The notes under the pieces: model-generated
Database searches by the model: none
The model's input: the letters and a program-made list of their open reading frames with translations, nothing else
What the model was told of the DNA's origin: nothing
Part shown: piece after piece, positions 27,496 through 35,943 of the stretch
How the letters are laid out: every line of letters begins with the position of its first letter
Numbering within the stretch: the stretch's first letter is position 1
NCBI GenBank assembly: GCA_903837555.1
Contig: CAILUV010000022.1
Coordinates: forward strand, 1 to 64,000
DNA: 64,000 bases
Direction of reading: 5' to 3'
Source of the DNA: an uncultured Alphaproteobacteria bacterium
Lineage (GTDB): Bacteria > Pseudomonadota > Alphaproteobacteria > Micropepsales > Micropepsaceae
Translations under genes and position numbers: made by a program

Positions 27496-27810
27496 CTATT
27501 CCAGATAGAACACTTCCTGCCACATGGGGAAGCGCTCGCCGGGCTTGCGCTCCGCCATGGGCGCAAAATAGGGCTTCATCGCCTCCTGCCAGCGGGCATT
27601 GACCGGGCTTTTTTCAATCTGCGACCAGGTCTTTTCGAAATCGTCGCAGGTGAAGGTGAGGAACAGTTCGGCATCGCGGCGGAAAATGGAATATTGCGAG
27701 ATGCCGCTTTCTTTCAGCAGCGCCAACATCTCCGGCCACACCGCGCGGTGGGACTCGTCATACTCGGCGATCTTGTCGGGATTGAGCTTTAACGTGAAAC
27801 CAGTCCGCAT
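27496..27810 (-). CDS. rhaM: L-rhamnose mutarotase
   Basis: This is a 104-residue protein with the full RhaM pattern: FTLKLNPDKIAEYDESHRAVWPEM at the N-terminus with the catalytic His, SGISQYSIFRRDAELFLTF in the middle and the terminal PMWQEVFYLE. It converts alpha- to beta-L-rhamnose. It begins one base before the rhaT stop and ends two bases before the GMC gene start, within the minus-strand rhamnose operon. Length equals that of E. coli RhaM (104). Confidence 0.93.
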   Translation of the reverse strand: MRTGFTLKLNPDKIAEYDESHRAVWPEMLALLKESGISQYSIFRRDAELFLTFTCDDFEKTWSQIEKSPVNARWQEAMKPYFAPMAERKPGERFPMWQEVFYLE

Positions 27811-28881
27811 TCAGGCCATCGCATTTCCAAGACCGATAATCACGGTCGAACCCACCAGCAGCGCCAAGCCAACGAAAACCGATGTCAGTGTCCGACGGCT
27901 GGCGCCGCGCCATTCCTTCAGCACAAAGCCCCACAGGCTGGAAAAGATGATGATGCTGGCCATGTGCAGCGTCCAGCTTGAAAAGCCATACGCGCCCATC
28001 TGGCTTTCGCCCATCGTGTAAAAGAAGAACTGGAAGTACCAGGCAATACCCGCCAGGGAGCAGAGCATATAGTTGCGCAGCAAGGGCGGCTTGGCGACCC
28101 CATCAGCCGCAGGCCCGGCACCGCCGAAGAATTCGCGCCCAGTGCCATTCCTGAAAATCAGGATGCCGCACCAGACGAAATTGGTCACGGTGCCGCCCAG
28201 CAGCACGATGCACAGCACCGGCAAGCCCTGCCACAACGGCGCGGTGCCCGCCGCCAAGGTGAGCTGGCGCACCGGCTCGCCCGCGGCCAGGCCATAGGCG
28301 AAGCAGGCCGATGTGACGCCGGAAAAAATCGCGACCAGAATGCCTTTGCGTAAATCATATTCCAGGATCGAGGCACGCTGCGCCTCGGCGGGCAGTTCGC
28401 GCTCGCGGGCGCGGCCCGCCGTGCCGATCACCGCGATGCCGGCCAGGCACACCACCAGCCCCAGAAGAATGATCTGGCCGTTCGCCGTCCAGATCAGCTC
28501 GGACAATAGCTCGCCGGAAAACAGCGGCGGCATCAGCGTGCCGAAGGTGGCGGTGAGGCCCATAATGATCGCCATGCCCAGCGACAGGCCCAGATAGCGC
28601 ATGGTCAGGCCAAAGGTCAGACCGCCCAAGCCCCATAACAGGCCAAAGAAGAAACACCAGAACCACACATCTTTCGGCGTCGCCGACAGCACACCCATCA
28701 GGTCATTGGTCTGAACCGAGGCGAACAGCCATGGCGCCAGAACCCAGCTAAAGAATCCGCCCACCAACCAGAAGATCTCCCACGACCAATGCTGCACTTT
28801 CTTGAACGGGACATAGAAGCTGGCCGAAGCCAGACCGCCCAGCCAGTGCAGCAAAACGCCCGTCAGCGGATTGGGTGTCAT
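27811..28881 (-). CDS. rhaT: L-rhamnose-proton symporter RhaT
   Basis: This is a 356-residue membrane protein of the drug/metabolite superfamily RhaT branch with ten helices. It shows the RhaT motifs [19 protein letters not shown] near the N-terminus, [19 protein letters not shown] in helices three to four and a C-terminal [19 protein letters not shown]. RhaT imports L-rhamnose with protons. The ATG overlaps the stop of the rhamnonate dehydratase gene by four bases. Length and motifs match the family. Confidence 0.92.
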   Translation of the reverse strand: MTPNPLTGVLLHWLGGLASASFYVPFKKVQHWSWEIFWLVGGFFSWVLAPWLFASVQTNDLMGVLSATPKDVWFWCFFFGLLWGLGGLTFGLTMRYLGLSLGMAIIMGLTATFGTLMPPLFSGELLSELIWTANGQIILLGLVVCLAGIAVIGTAGRARERELPAEAQRASILEYDLRKGILVAIFSGVTSACFAYGLAAGEPVRQLTLAAGTAPLWQGLPVLCIVLLGGTVTNFVWCGILIFRNGTGREFFGGAGPAADGVAKPPLLRNYMLCSLAGIAWYFQFFFYTMGESQMGAYGFSSWTLHMASIIIFSSLWGFVLKEWRGASRRTLTSVFVGLALLVGSTVIIGLGNAMA

Positions 28882-30065
28882 CGCGGATAGGGCCGGTGGA
28901 GCTTGACCTCGCGGTTCAGTTCGACACCAAAGCCCGGCTTGTCGAGCGCGGAAGCCTTGATGCGCCCGTTCTGCGGCACCGGTTCGCCCAGCAATTGCGG
29001 ATGGAACATCGGCACCACCTGGTCGGCCTTGGGCGCCATCATCAGGAATTCGGAGAAAGGTGAGTTATGGCGGGTGATAACGAAGTGATAGCTGTAAACC
29101 GATGAACCATGCGGCACCATCAGCTTGCCGCTGGCATCGGCCAGGTTGGCGATCTTGATCAGTTCGGTGACGCCGCCGCACCAGCCAACGTCAGGCTGGA
29201 TGATGTCGCAGCAATCCATTTCCAGCAGCATGCGAAAGCCCCAGCGGGTGGCTTCATGCTCGCCCGTCGTCACCAGCATGCCCGGCGGCACGCTCTTCTT
29301 CAGGTCGCGATAACCCCAGTAATCGTCGGGTGACAGCGCTTCCTCGATCCACTTCAGGCCGCTTTCCTTCCACGCCGCCTGCGCCAGCCGGGTGGCGTAG
29401 TTCAGATCCAGCGACATCCAGCAATCGAGCATCAGCCAGAAAACCGGGCCAGTGGCGGCGCGCATGGCGGCGATCTCGGCCAGGTTCTTCTTCAGGCCCT
29501 CTTCGCCTTCGGCGGGACAATGGTGCAACGGCATCTTGCCGCCGATGAACCCCATCTGCTTGGCCAGGTCGGGCCGCGCCCCGGTGGCATAGAATTGCAG
29601 CTCGTCGCGCACCGGCCCGCCCAGCAACTGGTGCACCGGCTCCTTGCGCAACCGGCCCAGCAAATCCCACAGCGCCAGATCGACGCCGGAGATGGCGTTG
29701 ATCACCAGACCCTTGCGACCGTAATACTGAGTCGAAAAATACATCTGGTCCCAGATCTTCTCGACCTCGCTGGGATCGCGCCCTTCCAGGAACCGCGCCA
29801 GATGCTTTTCCACGATGAAGCAGGCGGGCTCGCCGCCGGTTGTGACCGCGAAACCCACCGTGCCGTCATCGGCTTCGATTTCCACCACCAGCGTACCCAG
29901 CACGTTGATGCCGAAGCTCTGGCGGCTCTGGCGGTATTCGGGATAACGCGCCATGGGGGTGGCGATATGGTCGTCGATCCAATGACCGCCGCCCTGGTCG
30001 TGATAGTCGGCGCCGCCGCCGCGCACCACAAAGGCGCGCACCTGTTTGATCTTCGGAAATGCCAC
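28878..30065 (-). CDS. rhmD: L-rhamnonate dehydratase
   Basis: This is a 395-residue enolase-superfamily enzyme of the rhamnonate dehydratase subgroup, forming 2-keto-3-deoxy-L-rhamnonate. Metal ligands are Asp214 (LMLDCWMS), Glu241 ([11 protein letters not shown]) and Glu269 ([12 protein letters not shown]), and the acid/base is His319 (MVPHGSS). The N-terminal lid [20 protein letters not shown] and the motif [12 protein letters not shown] are specific for RhmD. There is no signal peptide, in contrast to the exported paralogue at 38299. It is the first gene of the minus-strand operon and divergent from the L-rhamnose dehydrogenase gene. The lactonase and the 2-keto-3-deoxyrhamnonate-cleaving enzyme are not seen next to it. 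Confidence 0.93.
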   Translation of the reverse strand: MAFPKIKQVRAFVVRGGGADYHDQGGGHWIDDHIATPMARYPEYRQSRQSFGINVLGTLVVEIEADDGTVGFAVTTGGEPACFIVEKHLARFLEGRDPSEVEKIWDQMYFSTQYYGRKGLVINAISGVDLALWDLLGRLRKEPVHQLLGGPVRDELQFYATGARPDLAKQMGFIGGKMPLHHCPAEGEEGLKKNLAEIAAMRAATGPVFWLMLDCWMSLDLNYATRLAQAAWKESGLKWIEEALSPDDYWGYRDLKKSVPPGMLVTTGEHEATRWGFRMLLEMDCCDIIQPDVGWCGGVTELIKIANLADASGKLMVPHGSSVYSYHFVITRHNSPFSEFLMMAPKADQVVPMFHPQLLGEPVPQNGRIKASALDKPGFGVELNREVKLHRPYPR

Positions 30066-30074
30066 GCCCCACGC

Positions 30075-30132
30075 CCCTGTTTTCGCTTGTTCTATTTGGC
30101 TTTAAGGATAGCGTATCGCCATAAAAACAGGG
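30075..30132. promoter_or_regulatory. Divergent rhamnose promoter with inverted 9-mers
   Basis: CCCTGTTTT (30075-30083) and AAAACAGGG (30124-30132) are perfect complements 40 bp apart. Each lies just before the start codon of its own gene (rhmD left, dehydrogenase right), so both leaders read AAAACAGGG(G). The AGGG part serves as Shine-Dalgarno; the extra AAAAC identity suggests a shared regulator or leader signal. No regulator gene is adjacent. Confidence 0.4.
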
Positions 30133-30139
30133 TGGGAAG

Positions 30140-30904
30140 ATGCTTCTGAAGGATAAAGTGCTGCTCATCACCGGCGCCTCGGCTGGCATCGGCCGCGCCG
30201 TGGCGATCGAAGCCGCGCGCCAGGGCGCCGACGTGGCGATCAACTATTTCGACCCCACCGACGACAATGCCACCGAGACGGTCGCGGCGATCGCCGCCAC
30301 GGGACGGCGCGGCCTGGCCGTGAAGGGTGACGTCGCCAAGCCCGAAAGCGCGCCCGCCTTTGTCGAAGCGGCGGTCGTAGCCTTCGGCAGGGTGGATGTG
30401 TTCGTCAGCAATGCCGGCATCTGCCCCTTTCATTCCTTCCTGGACATGCCGCGCGAGATCTTTGAACGGACCATGACCGTCAACCTGCACGGCGCCTATT
30501 TCATGATGCAGGCCGCCGCCAATCAGATGATCAAGCAGGGCGGCGGCGGATCCATCATCGGCGTATCATCCATTTCGGCCTATGTCGGCGGCGAGTATCA
30601 GACCCATTACACCCCCACCAAGGCGGGCGTGCTGTCGATGATGAACTCGCTGGCCATCGCGCTGGGCAAGCACGGTATCCGCTGCAATGCGGTACTGCCG
30701 GGAACCATCCAGACTGACATCAACAAGGACGATCTCAGCGATCCCCAAAAGCGCGCCTACATGGCGGGCCGTGTGCCTCTGGGAAGGCTGGGGGTACCCG
30801 AGGATCTGGCGGGACCGGTGATTTTCCTCGCCTCCGACATGGCGCGCTACGTCAATGGCGCGGCATTGCTGGTCGATGGCGGCATGTATGTAAATTTGCA
30901 ATAG
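30140..30904 (+). CDS. SDR-family L-rhamnose 1-dehydrogenase
   Basis: This is a 254-residue short-chain dehydrogenase/reductase. The cofactor motif is TGASAGIGRA (Gly-rich, near 11-20), followed by NAG, the Ser of VSSISAYVGGEY and the catalytic Tyr-x-x-x-Lys in HYTPTKAG. The stretch NAVLPGTIQTDINKDDL matches what I know of the L-rhamnose dehydrogenases of the non-phosphorylative pathway (Azotobacter, Sphingomonas). It would oxidise L-rhamnose to rhamnono-lactone with NAD(P)+. It is divergent from rhmD, 74 bp apart, with matching leaders. A terminator follows immediately. Confidence 0.85.
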   Translation: MLLKDKVLLITGASAGIGRAVAIEAARQGADVAINYFDPTDDNATETVAAIAATGRRGLAVKGDVAKPESAPAFVEAAVVAFGRVDVFVSNAGICPFHSFLDMPREIFERTMTVNLHGAYFMMQAAANQMIKQGGGGSIIGVSSISAYVGGEYQTHYTPTKAGVLSMMNSLAIALGKHGIRCNAVLPGTIQTDINKDDLSDPQKRAYMAGRVPLGRLGVPEDLAGPVIFLASDMARYVNGAALLVDGGMYVNLQ

Positions 30905-30906
30905 CT

Positions 30907-30936
30907 GCGGGAACGGGTATCCGGTTCCCGCATTTT
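30907..30936 (+). terminator. Rho-independent terminator after the rhamnose dehydrogenase
   Basis: An 8-bp stem, GCGGGAAC with GTTCCCGC, encloses a 9-base loop and is followed by ATTTTCTT. It begins 3 bp after the stop codon. Confidence 0.8.
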
Positions 30937-30978
30937 CTTACATGTGAGACGCTGGTCGAAAGTGATGCAGATCACAAA

Positions 30979-31025
30979 AGAACGGCGGGACCGGCGAAAG
31001 CCAGCTCCCGCCGTTCTCGTTTTTG
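30979..31025. terminator. Bidirectional terminator between convergent genes
   Basis: A 12-bp stem (AGAACGGCGGGA with TCCCGCCGTTCT) has an inner GGC-GAAA-GCC hairpin. TTTTT follows on the plus strand (31020-31024), and TTTTG follows when read on the minus strand. It lies 4 bp past the amidohydrolase stop and mainly ends that minus-strand operon. Confidence 0.85.
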
Positions 31026-31028
31026 GAA

Positions 31029-32345
31029 CTAGCGCGCCGTGACGCCCAGCGTCGGATCCTGCCGCGGGAAAGACGTCCAGCGCGAATCCAGCTTCACGTT
31101 TCCGGGCGGCGCATCCCAAGGCAGCGATTCCAGGCCGTTCAGATCGTACACGATCTTGCCATCCTTGATGGTGAGTTCCGCCACCAGCCGCTGGGTGCCC
31201 GCCACCTTGGTGTTGAGCATGTCGGTGTAACCAAAGCGGCCTTTCTGGATGCTGATCACCGCAACGTCGGCCACCGCCCCGGGCGACAGATTGCCCAGGT
31301 CTTCGCGCTGAATCTGGCGCGCAGGGTTCGACGTCATGCCTGCGATCACCTCGTTCAGCGTCATGCCGATGGTCATGAACTTGCTGGCCACGTTCAGGAT
31401 ATCCTTGGTGGCGCTGTTCATGCTCCCGGTGTGCAGGTCCGTGGAAAGAGAGTCCGGCTTGAAGCCCTGCTTGATCATCGGGATCGCCAGCATGAACTTG
31501 AAGCTGCCGCCGCCGGTGCCGGTGTCGAAATAGACGCCGCGCCCGCGCCCATCCACCAGCCCCTTGCTGGGTCCCTTGCTGGCCGGGTCCTGCTCCTGAC
31601 GCAGGCCAGAATAGACATGGGTATAAATATCGCCCGGGCGCAGCTTGGTGTTCAGCAAGTCATAAATCGGGCGTTCCGGCTTGTCGCTGCCGAAATCGAC
31701 CATCACCGGCAGATTGGCTTTGGTGCCGGCGATCACCGCCTCGTCGATCGGCTTCCATTCGGGGCCGTTGTAATGCGCGGCCTTGATGCCGACCACCACG
31801 CCCGGATAGCGCTGCGCCATCTTGGCGGTCGCTTCGCCGTCCATGTCGGCCTGATCCTGTTCCCACTTGCCGCCGCGCATGCCGTTGCCCACGATATTGA
31901 GCATCGCCAAAACACGGGTGCGGGAACGGTCGATGATCCGGTCCTTGAAATCCTCGAAGTTGCGCCAGCCGGCGCAACCGGCATCGACCACCGTGGTCAC
32001 GCCGCTGCGAAAGGTGAAACCATCCGGCGGCACGCTGAGATCGCCCGCGTAAGAGCCCTTTTCGCCCGTGCCGTTATAAACGTGGACATGCAGATCGATC
32101 AGCCCCGGCGTCACGTACAGCCCACGCGCGTCGATGATCTTGATCGCATCACCGGGCGACAACCCCGGCGCCACGCGCGCGATCTTGCCGTCCTTGATGG
32201 CAACATCCATCACGTGGTTGATGCGGTTCCTGGGGTCGATTACATGCCCGCCGCGCAGCAGTAGGTCATAGGCCGGAAGTGGCTGGGCCGAAGCCGCCAC
32301 GGTCAGCAGCGCCAACGCGGCGCAGGCCATGAGCCTGTTTTTCAT
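31029..32345 (-). CDS. Exported amidohydrolase/deacetylase-family metallohydrolase
   Basis: This is a 438-residue amidohydrolase with a Sec signal (MKNRLMACAALALLTVAASA). The metal site begins with GLIDLHVHVYNG (His-x-His), continues with a likely carbamylated Lys in VVGIKAAHYNG, the His in DIYTHVYSG and the Asp in LSTDLHTG. This pattern resembles the EF_0837/AHA_3915-type deacetylases, which often sit beside SelA-like PLP enzymes, as here. It may remove an acyl group from an amino acid or amino sugar. The ATG overlaps the PLP-enzyme stop by four bases (ATGA), so translation is coupled. Exported members of this branch are unexpected. Confidence 0.82.
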   Translation of the reverse strand: MKNRLMACAALALLTVAASAQPLPAYDLLLRGGHVIDPRNRINHVMDVAIKDGKIARVAPGLSPGDAIKIIDARGLYVTPGLIDLHVHVYNGTGEKGSYAGDLSVPPDGFTFRSGVTTVVDAGCAGWRNFEDFKDRIIDRSRTRVLAMLNIVGNGMRGGKWEQDQADMDGEATAKMAQRYPGVVVGIKAAHYNGPEWKPIDEAVIAGTKANLPVMVDFGSDKPERPIYDLLNTKLRPGDIYTHVYSGLRQEQDPASKGPSKGLVDGRGRGVYFDTGTGGGSFKFMLAIPMIKQGFKPDSLSTDLHTGSMNSATKDILNVASKFMTIGMTLNEVIAGMTSNPARQIQREDLGNLSPGAVADVAVISIQKGRFGYTDMLNTKVAGTQRLVAELTIKDGKIVYDLNGLESLPWDAPPGNVKLDSRWTSFPRQDPTLGVTAR

Positions 32346-33934
32346 ATCCGTACCGCCGTCCAGGGAACAATGCCGTATTCGCCCAGATCCACCGTGCCCG
32401 CCATAGTGTTACCATTAGCGGCACCCTTGAAGCGCCAGTCGATACCGCTCAATCCGCCAGTCGCCCGGCCGCTGCTGCCTGACACTGGCATGCGGCTGCG
32501 CATTTCCACCATGTTGGCGCGCACTGTGCCGGTGACGGTGCCCTGGTAGATTTCGCCATTTTGCGTGCCGGTGAGTTCGTTGCCCGTCTGCTGCAAAGTG
32601 AACTGCTGTTCGCCGACGCCGCGCTCATAGTTGATGGTGAAAGCCCAGCTTCCCGCTAGCGCGGCAGTGGCGCCCCTGGGCACCGGCGGGTTGGCGTAGA
32701 TGCCGGGATTGCTCAACGCCGCATAAAGTGCATCCGCCAGGATTCGCTCCTCGCCTGGGTCCATCATATAGGGCATGATAGTGATATGGCTAGCCATAAG
32801 ATTCGGACGGGTACCGGTGCCACCTTGTACCATAATGCGCGGCGTGCCCGCATCCAGCTTCGCAACCAGTTCGGTACCAGTGATGCCCAGCGCCTCAGCA
32901 TCCCAGTGAATGCGCAAGCGCGTGGACTTGTTGGAAAGATCCTCGGGCTGAAGATATTCAAACTGGGTTGACGCCAGCGGCTTCAGCCGCGCCTCGACAT
33001 GCTCCAGCCAGGTGCGCCACATACGCTGCTCGCCGTCATGATCGCGCTCATACCATTGGCGCACCGCCGCCAGCAGGCCCATAGATTCTTCTTTGGAGCA
33101 TTTCAGCGGCCGGCCGTAATTATGGTGGGGTGAGGCGTTGAAATAGGCTGCCTTGCATAGATCCTTCGGCCCCAGCAGCATACCGGAAGATTGCGGACCC
33201 CGCAGGCACTTGCCGCCGGAATAACCCACCATAGTCGCACCCGCAGCTAGGTGGATGTTGGGCTTGACCGGCTCTTCCGCTGCCGCGTCTACGAAGGTCG
33301 GAATATTTTTCTCTTTGGCAATTTCGCAGATGGCCTTTATTGGCAGCACGCTCTGGGCCTCTTCCGGCGAAGACAAGATATAGATCATCGCGGTGCGTGG
33401 ATTGATAGCGCGGCGAAGATCGTCGGCCGTCTCGACCTCGACCACCTCGGCGCCCACCATGCGCACGCCGATGTCATACTGATTGCGCGAGTGCTTGGGG
33501 ATGATCACCTGGTCCTTGGCTTTGATGTGTGGCAAGGCCTGGGCCTTTTCGACATCAGTACCGACCATGCAGGCCACCGTCGCCTGCACGATCGCCGCCG
33601 CACAGCCGTTGGTGGTGATACCCCAGGACGCCCCGGTCAGCTTGGCCAGTTCGGCGCCGATCCCGTCCATCAGTTCATCGAGATGGACGTAATAATGTGA
33701 AGCCTCGAACATCGCCTGCTTCACTTGCGGCAGCGAGCGTGAACCGGAAATGATGGTGTAGGTGCCCCGCGCGTTCAGGATGGGGCGCACGCCGATGCGG
33801 GTATAGAGGTTGTCGGTCTGGTTGACCGCATGGACCGGCAAGCCCTGCGCCGCTGCCGGTACCGCCACCAACACCACCGGCGCAACGGCGCCAGAGCTTT
33901 TGATAATGTCACGCCGCGACCACTTGCCAAACAT
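32342..33934 (-). CDS. Tat-exported SelA-fold PLP enzyme with extra C-terminal domain
   Basis: This is a 530-residue fold-type I PLP protein of the SelA-like/D-glucosaminate-6-phosphate ammonia-lyase group. Residues 1-30 form a twin-arginine signal (WSRRDIIKSSGA to AAAQG), fitting a cofactor-loaded enzyme exported folded. The PLP region has Asp216 in FVDAAAEE and the Schiff-base Lys242 in GYSGGKCLRGPQSSG. The common domain ends near residue 415 (GIYANPPVP). The last 110 residues, from ALAGSWAFTINYERG to the terminus, are beta-rich and not part of SelA proteins. The likely reaction is elimination of ammonia from an amino acid or amino-sugar acid, giving an enamine that RidA would hydrolyse. 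It lies 13 bp after ridA and overlaps the amidohydrolase gene. Confidence 0.8.
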   Translation of the reverse strand: MFGKWSRRDIIKSSGAVAPVVLVAVPAAAQGLPVHAVNQTDNLYTRIGVRPILNARGTYTIISGSRSLPQVKQAMFEASHYYVHLDELMDGIGAELAKLTGASWGITTNGCAAAIVQATVACMVGTDVEKAQALPHIKAKDQVIIPKHSRNQYDIGVRMVGAEVVEVETADDLRRAINPRTAMIYILSSPEEAQSVLPIKAICEIAKEKNIPTFVDAAAEEPVKPNIHLAAGATMVGYSGGKCLRGPQSSGMLLGPKDLCKAAYFNASPHHNYGRPLKCSKEESMGLLAAVRQWYERDHDGEQRMWRTWLEHVEARLKPLASTQFEYLQPEDLSNKSTRLRIHWDAEALGITGTELVAKLDAGTPRIMVQGGTGTRPNLMASHITIMPYMMDPGEERILADALYAALSNPGIYANPPVPRGATAALAGSWAFTINYERGVGEQQFTLQQTGNELTGTQNGEIYQGTVTGTVRANMVEMRSRMPVSGSSGRATGGLSGIDWRFKGAANGNTMAGTVDLGEYGIVPWTAVRI

Positions 33935-33947
33935 GCTTTAGCTCCTT

Positions 33948-34424
33948 TTAGATGTAGGCGATGACGTCAATTTCGACCAGCGAATTGCCCGGAATGCCGC
34001 CGGCCGGCGCAGTCGTGGTGCGCACCGGCGGTATCGGACCCCAGTCATAGGAACGATAAACTGCGTTCATCGCGTTATAGTCGCCCAGGTCATTGAGGAA
34101 GACGCTGACCTTCAGACACTTCTGCAGGGATGAACCGGCGTCGTTGAGGTTCTTGGACAGTTCGTCCAGCACCGTCTTGGTGTGCTCCTCGATGGTGCCG
34201 AAGTAGTGCGCCCCCACGCCCGACAGGAAGAGCATGTTGCCGTAGGCCACGGCGCGCGAGAACATCGGACGGGTGCCGTTCGGATTGGGCGGATAGGGCG
34301 AGCGCTTTTCCAGCCTAGGCTGCGCCTGGGCTTCACTGCCCTTGCCCAGCATGGCCGCGCCCGTGGCGGCAACGGCGGCGACCGCGCCCTTGGTCAGCAA
34401 TCCGCGCCGTGATTTATCTTCCAT
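33948..34424 (-). CDS. Tat-exported RidA-family enamine/imine deaminase
   Basis: This is a 158-residue RidA (YjgF) protein with an N-terminal twin-arginine signal, MEDKSRRGLLTKGAVAA to EAQAQ (about 36 residues). The RidA core shows FSRAVAYGNMLFLSG, VFLNDLGDYNAMNAVY, the substrate-binding Arg135 in PPVRTTT and Glu151 in LVEIDVIAYI. RidA proteins hydrolyse reactive enamines released by PLP lyases. It is the first gene of a three-gene operon with an exported SelA-like enzyme and an exported amidohydrolase, so enzyme and scavenger appear to be exported together. Confidence 0.88.
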   Translation of the reverse strand: MEDKSRRGLLTKGAVAAVAATGAAMLGKGSEAQAQPRLEKRSPYPPNPNGTRPMFSRAVAYGNMLFLSGVGAHYFGTIEEHTKTVLDELSKNLNDAGSSLQKCLKVSVFLNDLGDYNAMNAVYRSYDWGPIPPVRTTTAPAGGIPGNSLVEIDVIAYI

Positions 34425-34572
34425 GAAACACCCCCGCTTTTGGCCAATGTCCCCCGGCCCGTTCCTGTGAGGCTATCACAAATCGCGGGGCGGCCAAGAC
34501 GGGCTGGCGTCGGGGACGGGCACCCAAGCCCACCCGCGCGGTCGACATGAGCAAGCCCGGCACTGAAACCGG
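34425..34572. other. Gap between ridA and the PepSY gene
   Basis: This 148-bp GC-rich interval should contain the ridA promoter. I see CCCCGC close to the ATG (Shine-Dalgarno GGGGG on the minus strand) but no clear -10/-35, no gene and no convincing terminator with a T-run. Confidence 0.4.
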
Positions 34573-35727
34573 CTAATCGGCGTCAGCGGTCGCGACGTCG
34601 TCGGTCATGGTCGACATGGGAATGCGGCGCTTGCGCTTCTTCAGCCACATGATCGTACCGGTAATCACGAACAGCAGCGGCACCAGGCCCGACAGGAACA
34701 CCAGGAATTCCCAAATCCAGCCCAGATTGCCCTGACCGTCATGCATGGGGCGCTGCAACGCCATGAAGCTGTCACCGCCGCCATTGTTGGCGACATCGCG
34801 TACCGCGATCACCGCGCCGGTGTTGGGATGGACAAAGAACGTGGCCGTGGTGCCAAAGCGCGAATCCACGGCCGCTGACAGCGGCGCGTCGGCTTCGTCC
34901 GGGATGGTGACGCTACGCAGCTTGGCGCCCGGCATGGCCTTCTTGACGATCTGCACCACATGGTCGGGGCCGAGCAGCTTCCCACCGGGAATGCGTTCGA
35001 CCTTGGGCGCGGCAGGCGGCGCGTCGGCGGAGACGATACCGCGCATGGTCTGCGGGAAGCTGATCGCCACGCCCGAAAAACTCACCGCCATGAAGGCGAC
35101 GAACATCCAAATACCGGCAGCCGCGTGCAGTTCGCGGTGGAAGCGCAGGCCCGTCGCGGTCTTGCGCACCAGGAAAGCATATTTCCACTGGCCGTGCTTG
35201 GGCCACCACAGAACGATGCCGGTCAGGCCTAGCAGCACCATGCCCACGCCCAGCCAGCCCACCAGCGGACGGCCGAAGTCGCGCCCCAGCTTCAGGCTGC
35301 CATGGAACTGGTGCAGCCACTGAAATACCGGCAGGCGCCCGTCACGGCGCACGTCCATCGTCACGCCCGACACCGGATCGATATGCAGCAGCAGGTTGAC
35401 GGGCTTCTCCAAAGATTCGGGAACGGCGCGATGCTTGCCGGCCAGGCGCACCATCATCGTGTCGCCGGCTCTGGGCGCGGGCAGGAACTGAATCTGGCCG
35501 CCCTCTTCGGCCTGCACCACCTTGCGGGCATATTCGCCCACAACGGTCCAGGGCGCGGGCGGCCCGGCAGTCACCGCACGCGGCGCGGGCGCGATCCAGT
35601 CGGTGAAATGATCGTCATAGACCAGGATGCTGCCCGACAGGCTGACCGCGACGAACAGCGCGCCTAGCACCAGCCCGACCCACATGTGGACCTGAAACAA
35701 CGCGCTGCGGATGGTGGCGAATTTCAT
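34573..35727 (-). CDS. PepSY-associated TM helix protein (PiuB-like)
   Basis: This is a 384-residue inner-membrane protein with four to five helices and periplasmic PepSY segments. The first helix is VHMWVGLVLGALFVAVSLSG with the typical early His. The central motif is FHRELHAAAGIWMFVAFMAVSFSGV, and the last helix (IWEFLVFLSGLVPLLFVITGT) is followed by a basic tail KKRKRR. Such proteins often accompany TonB-dependent siderophore or haem receptors and may reduce ferric complexes. The start at 35727 is chosen because it begins directly at the membrane helix; upstream codons are charged and overlap the promoter. It is monocistronic here, with no adjacent receptor gene. Confidence 0.82.
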   Translation of the reverse strand: MKFATIRSALFQVHMWVGLVLGALFVAVSLSGSILVYDDHFTDWIAPAPRAVTAGPPAPWTVVGEYARKVVQAEEGGQIQFLPAPRAGDTMMVRLAGKHRAVPESLEKPVNLLLHIDPVSGVTMDVRRDGRLPVFQWLHQFHGSLKLGRDFGRPLVGWLGVGMVLLGLTGIVLWWPKHGQWKYAFLVRKTATGLRFHRELHAAAGIWMFVAFMAVSFSGVAISFPQTMRGIVSADAPPAAPKVERIPGGKLLGPDHVVQIVKKAMPGAKLRSVTIPDEADAPLSAAVDSRFGTTATFFVHPNTGAVIAVRDVANNGGGDSFMALQRPMHDGQGNLGWIWEFLVFLSGLVPLLFVITGTIMWLKKRKRRIPMSTMTDDVATADAD

Positions 35728-35943
35728 GGCGTGATCCCCTTGGGTGTCGGTGCTGGCTCTTGAACGCCGGACCGCCACGAAATTTCAAACACATTTGGTT
35801 TTTTCGTGCAAGTCAGTCGCAAGTAGGCGAAGGGAAATCAGAAACTTAGGTGGGATTGAGCCCCCAGAACCAAGGCGCGTTGGGGCGTTCCCGCTTCATG
35901 GCTGGTTGCCAACTTCTGCGCCGACGCTGGAAAAGCTGCTGGA
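35728..35943. other. Upstream region of the PepSY gene
   Basis: This 216-bp gap has no convincing gene. It is locally AT-richer than its surroundings (AAACACATTTGGTTTTTTCG) and carries a direct repeat GCAAGT at 35808-35813 and 35819-35824. That repeat could be a half-site of an iron-type regulator, but I cannot assign it. Confidence 0.35.

Noticed and set aside
30962-30975. GTGA-N6-TCAC, a CRP/FNR-like half-palindrome
   Set aside because: It lies between two convergent terminators with no promoter to control; a chance match is more likely.
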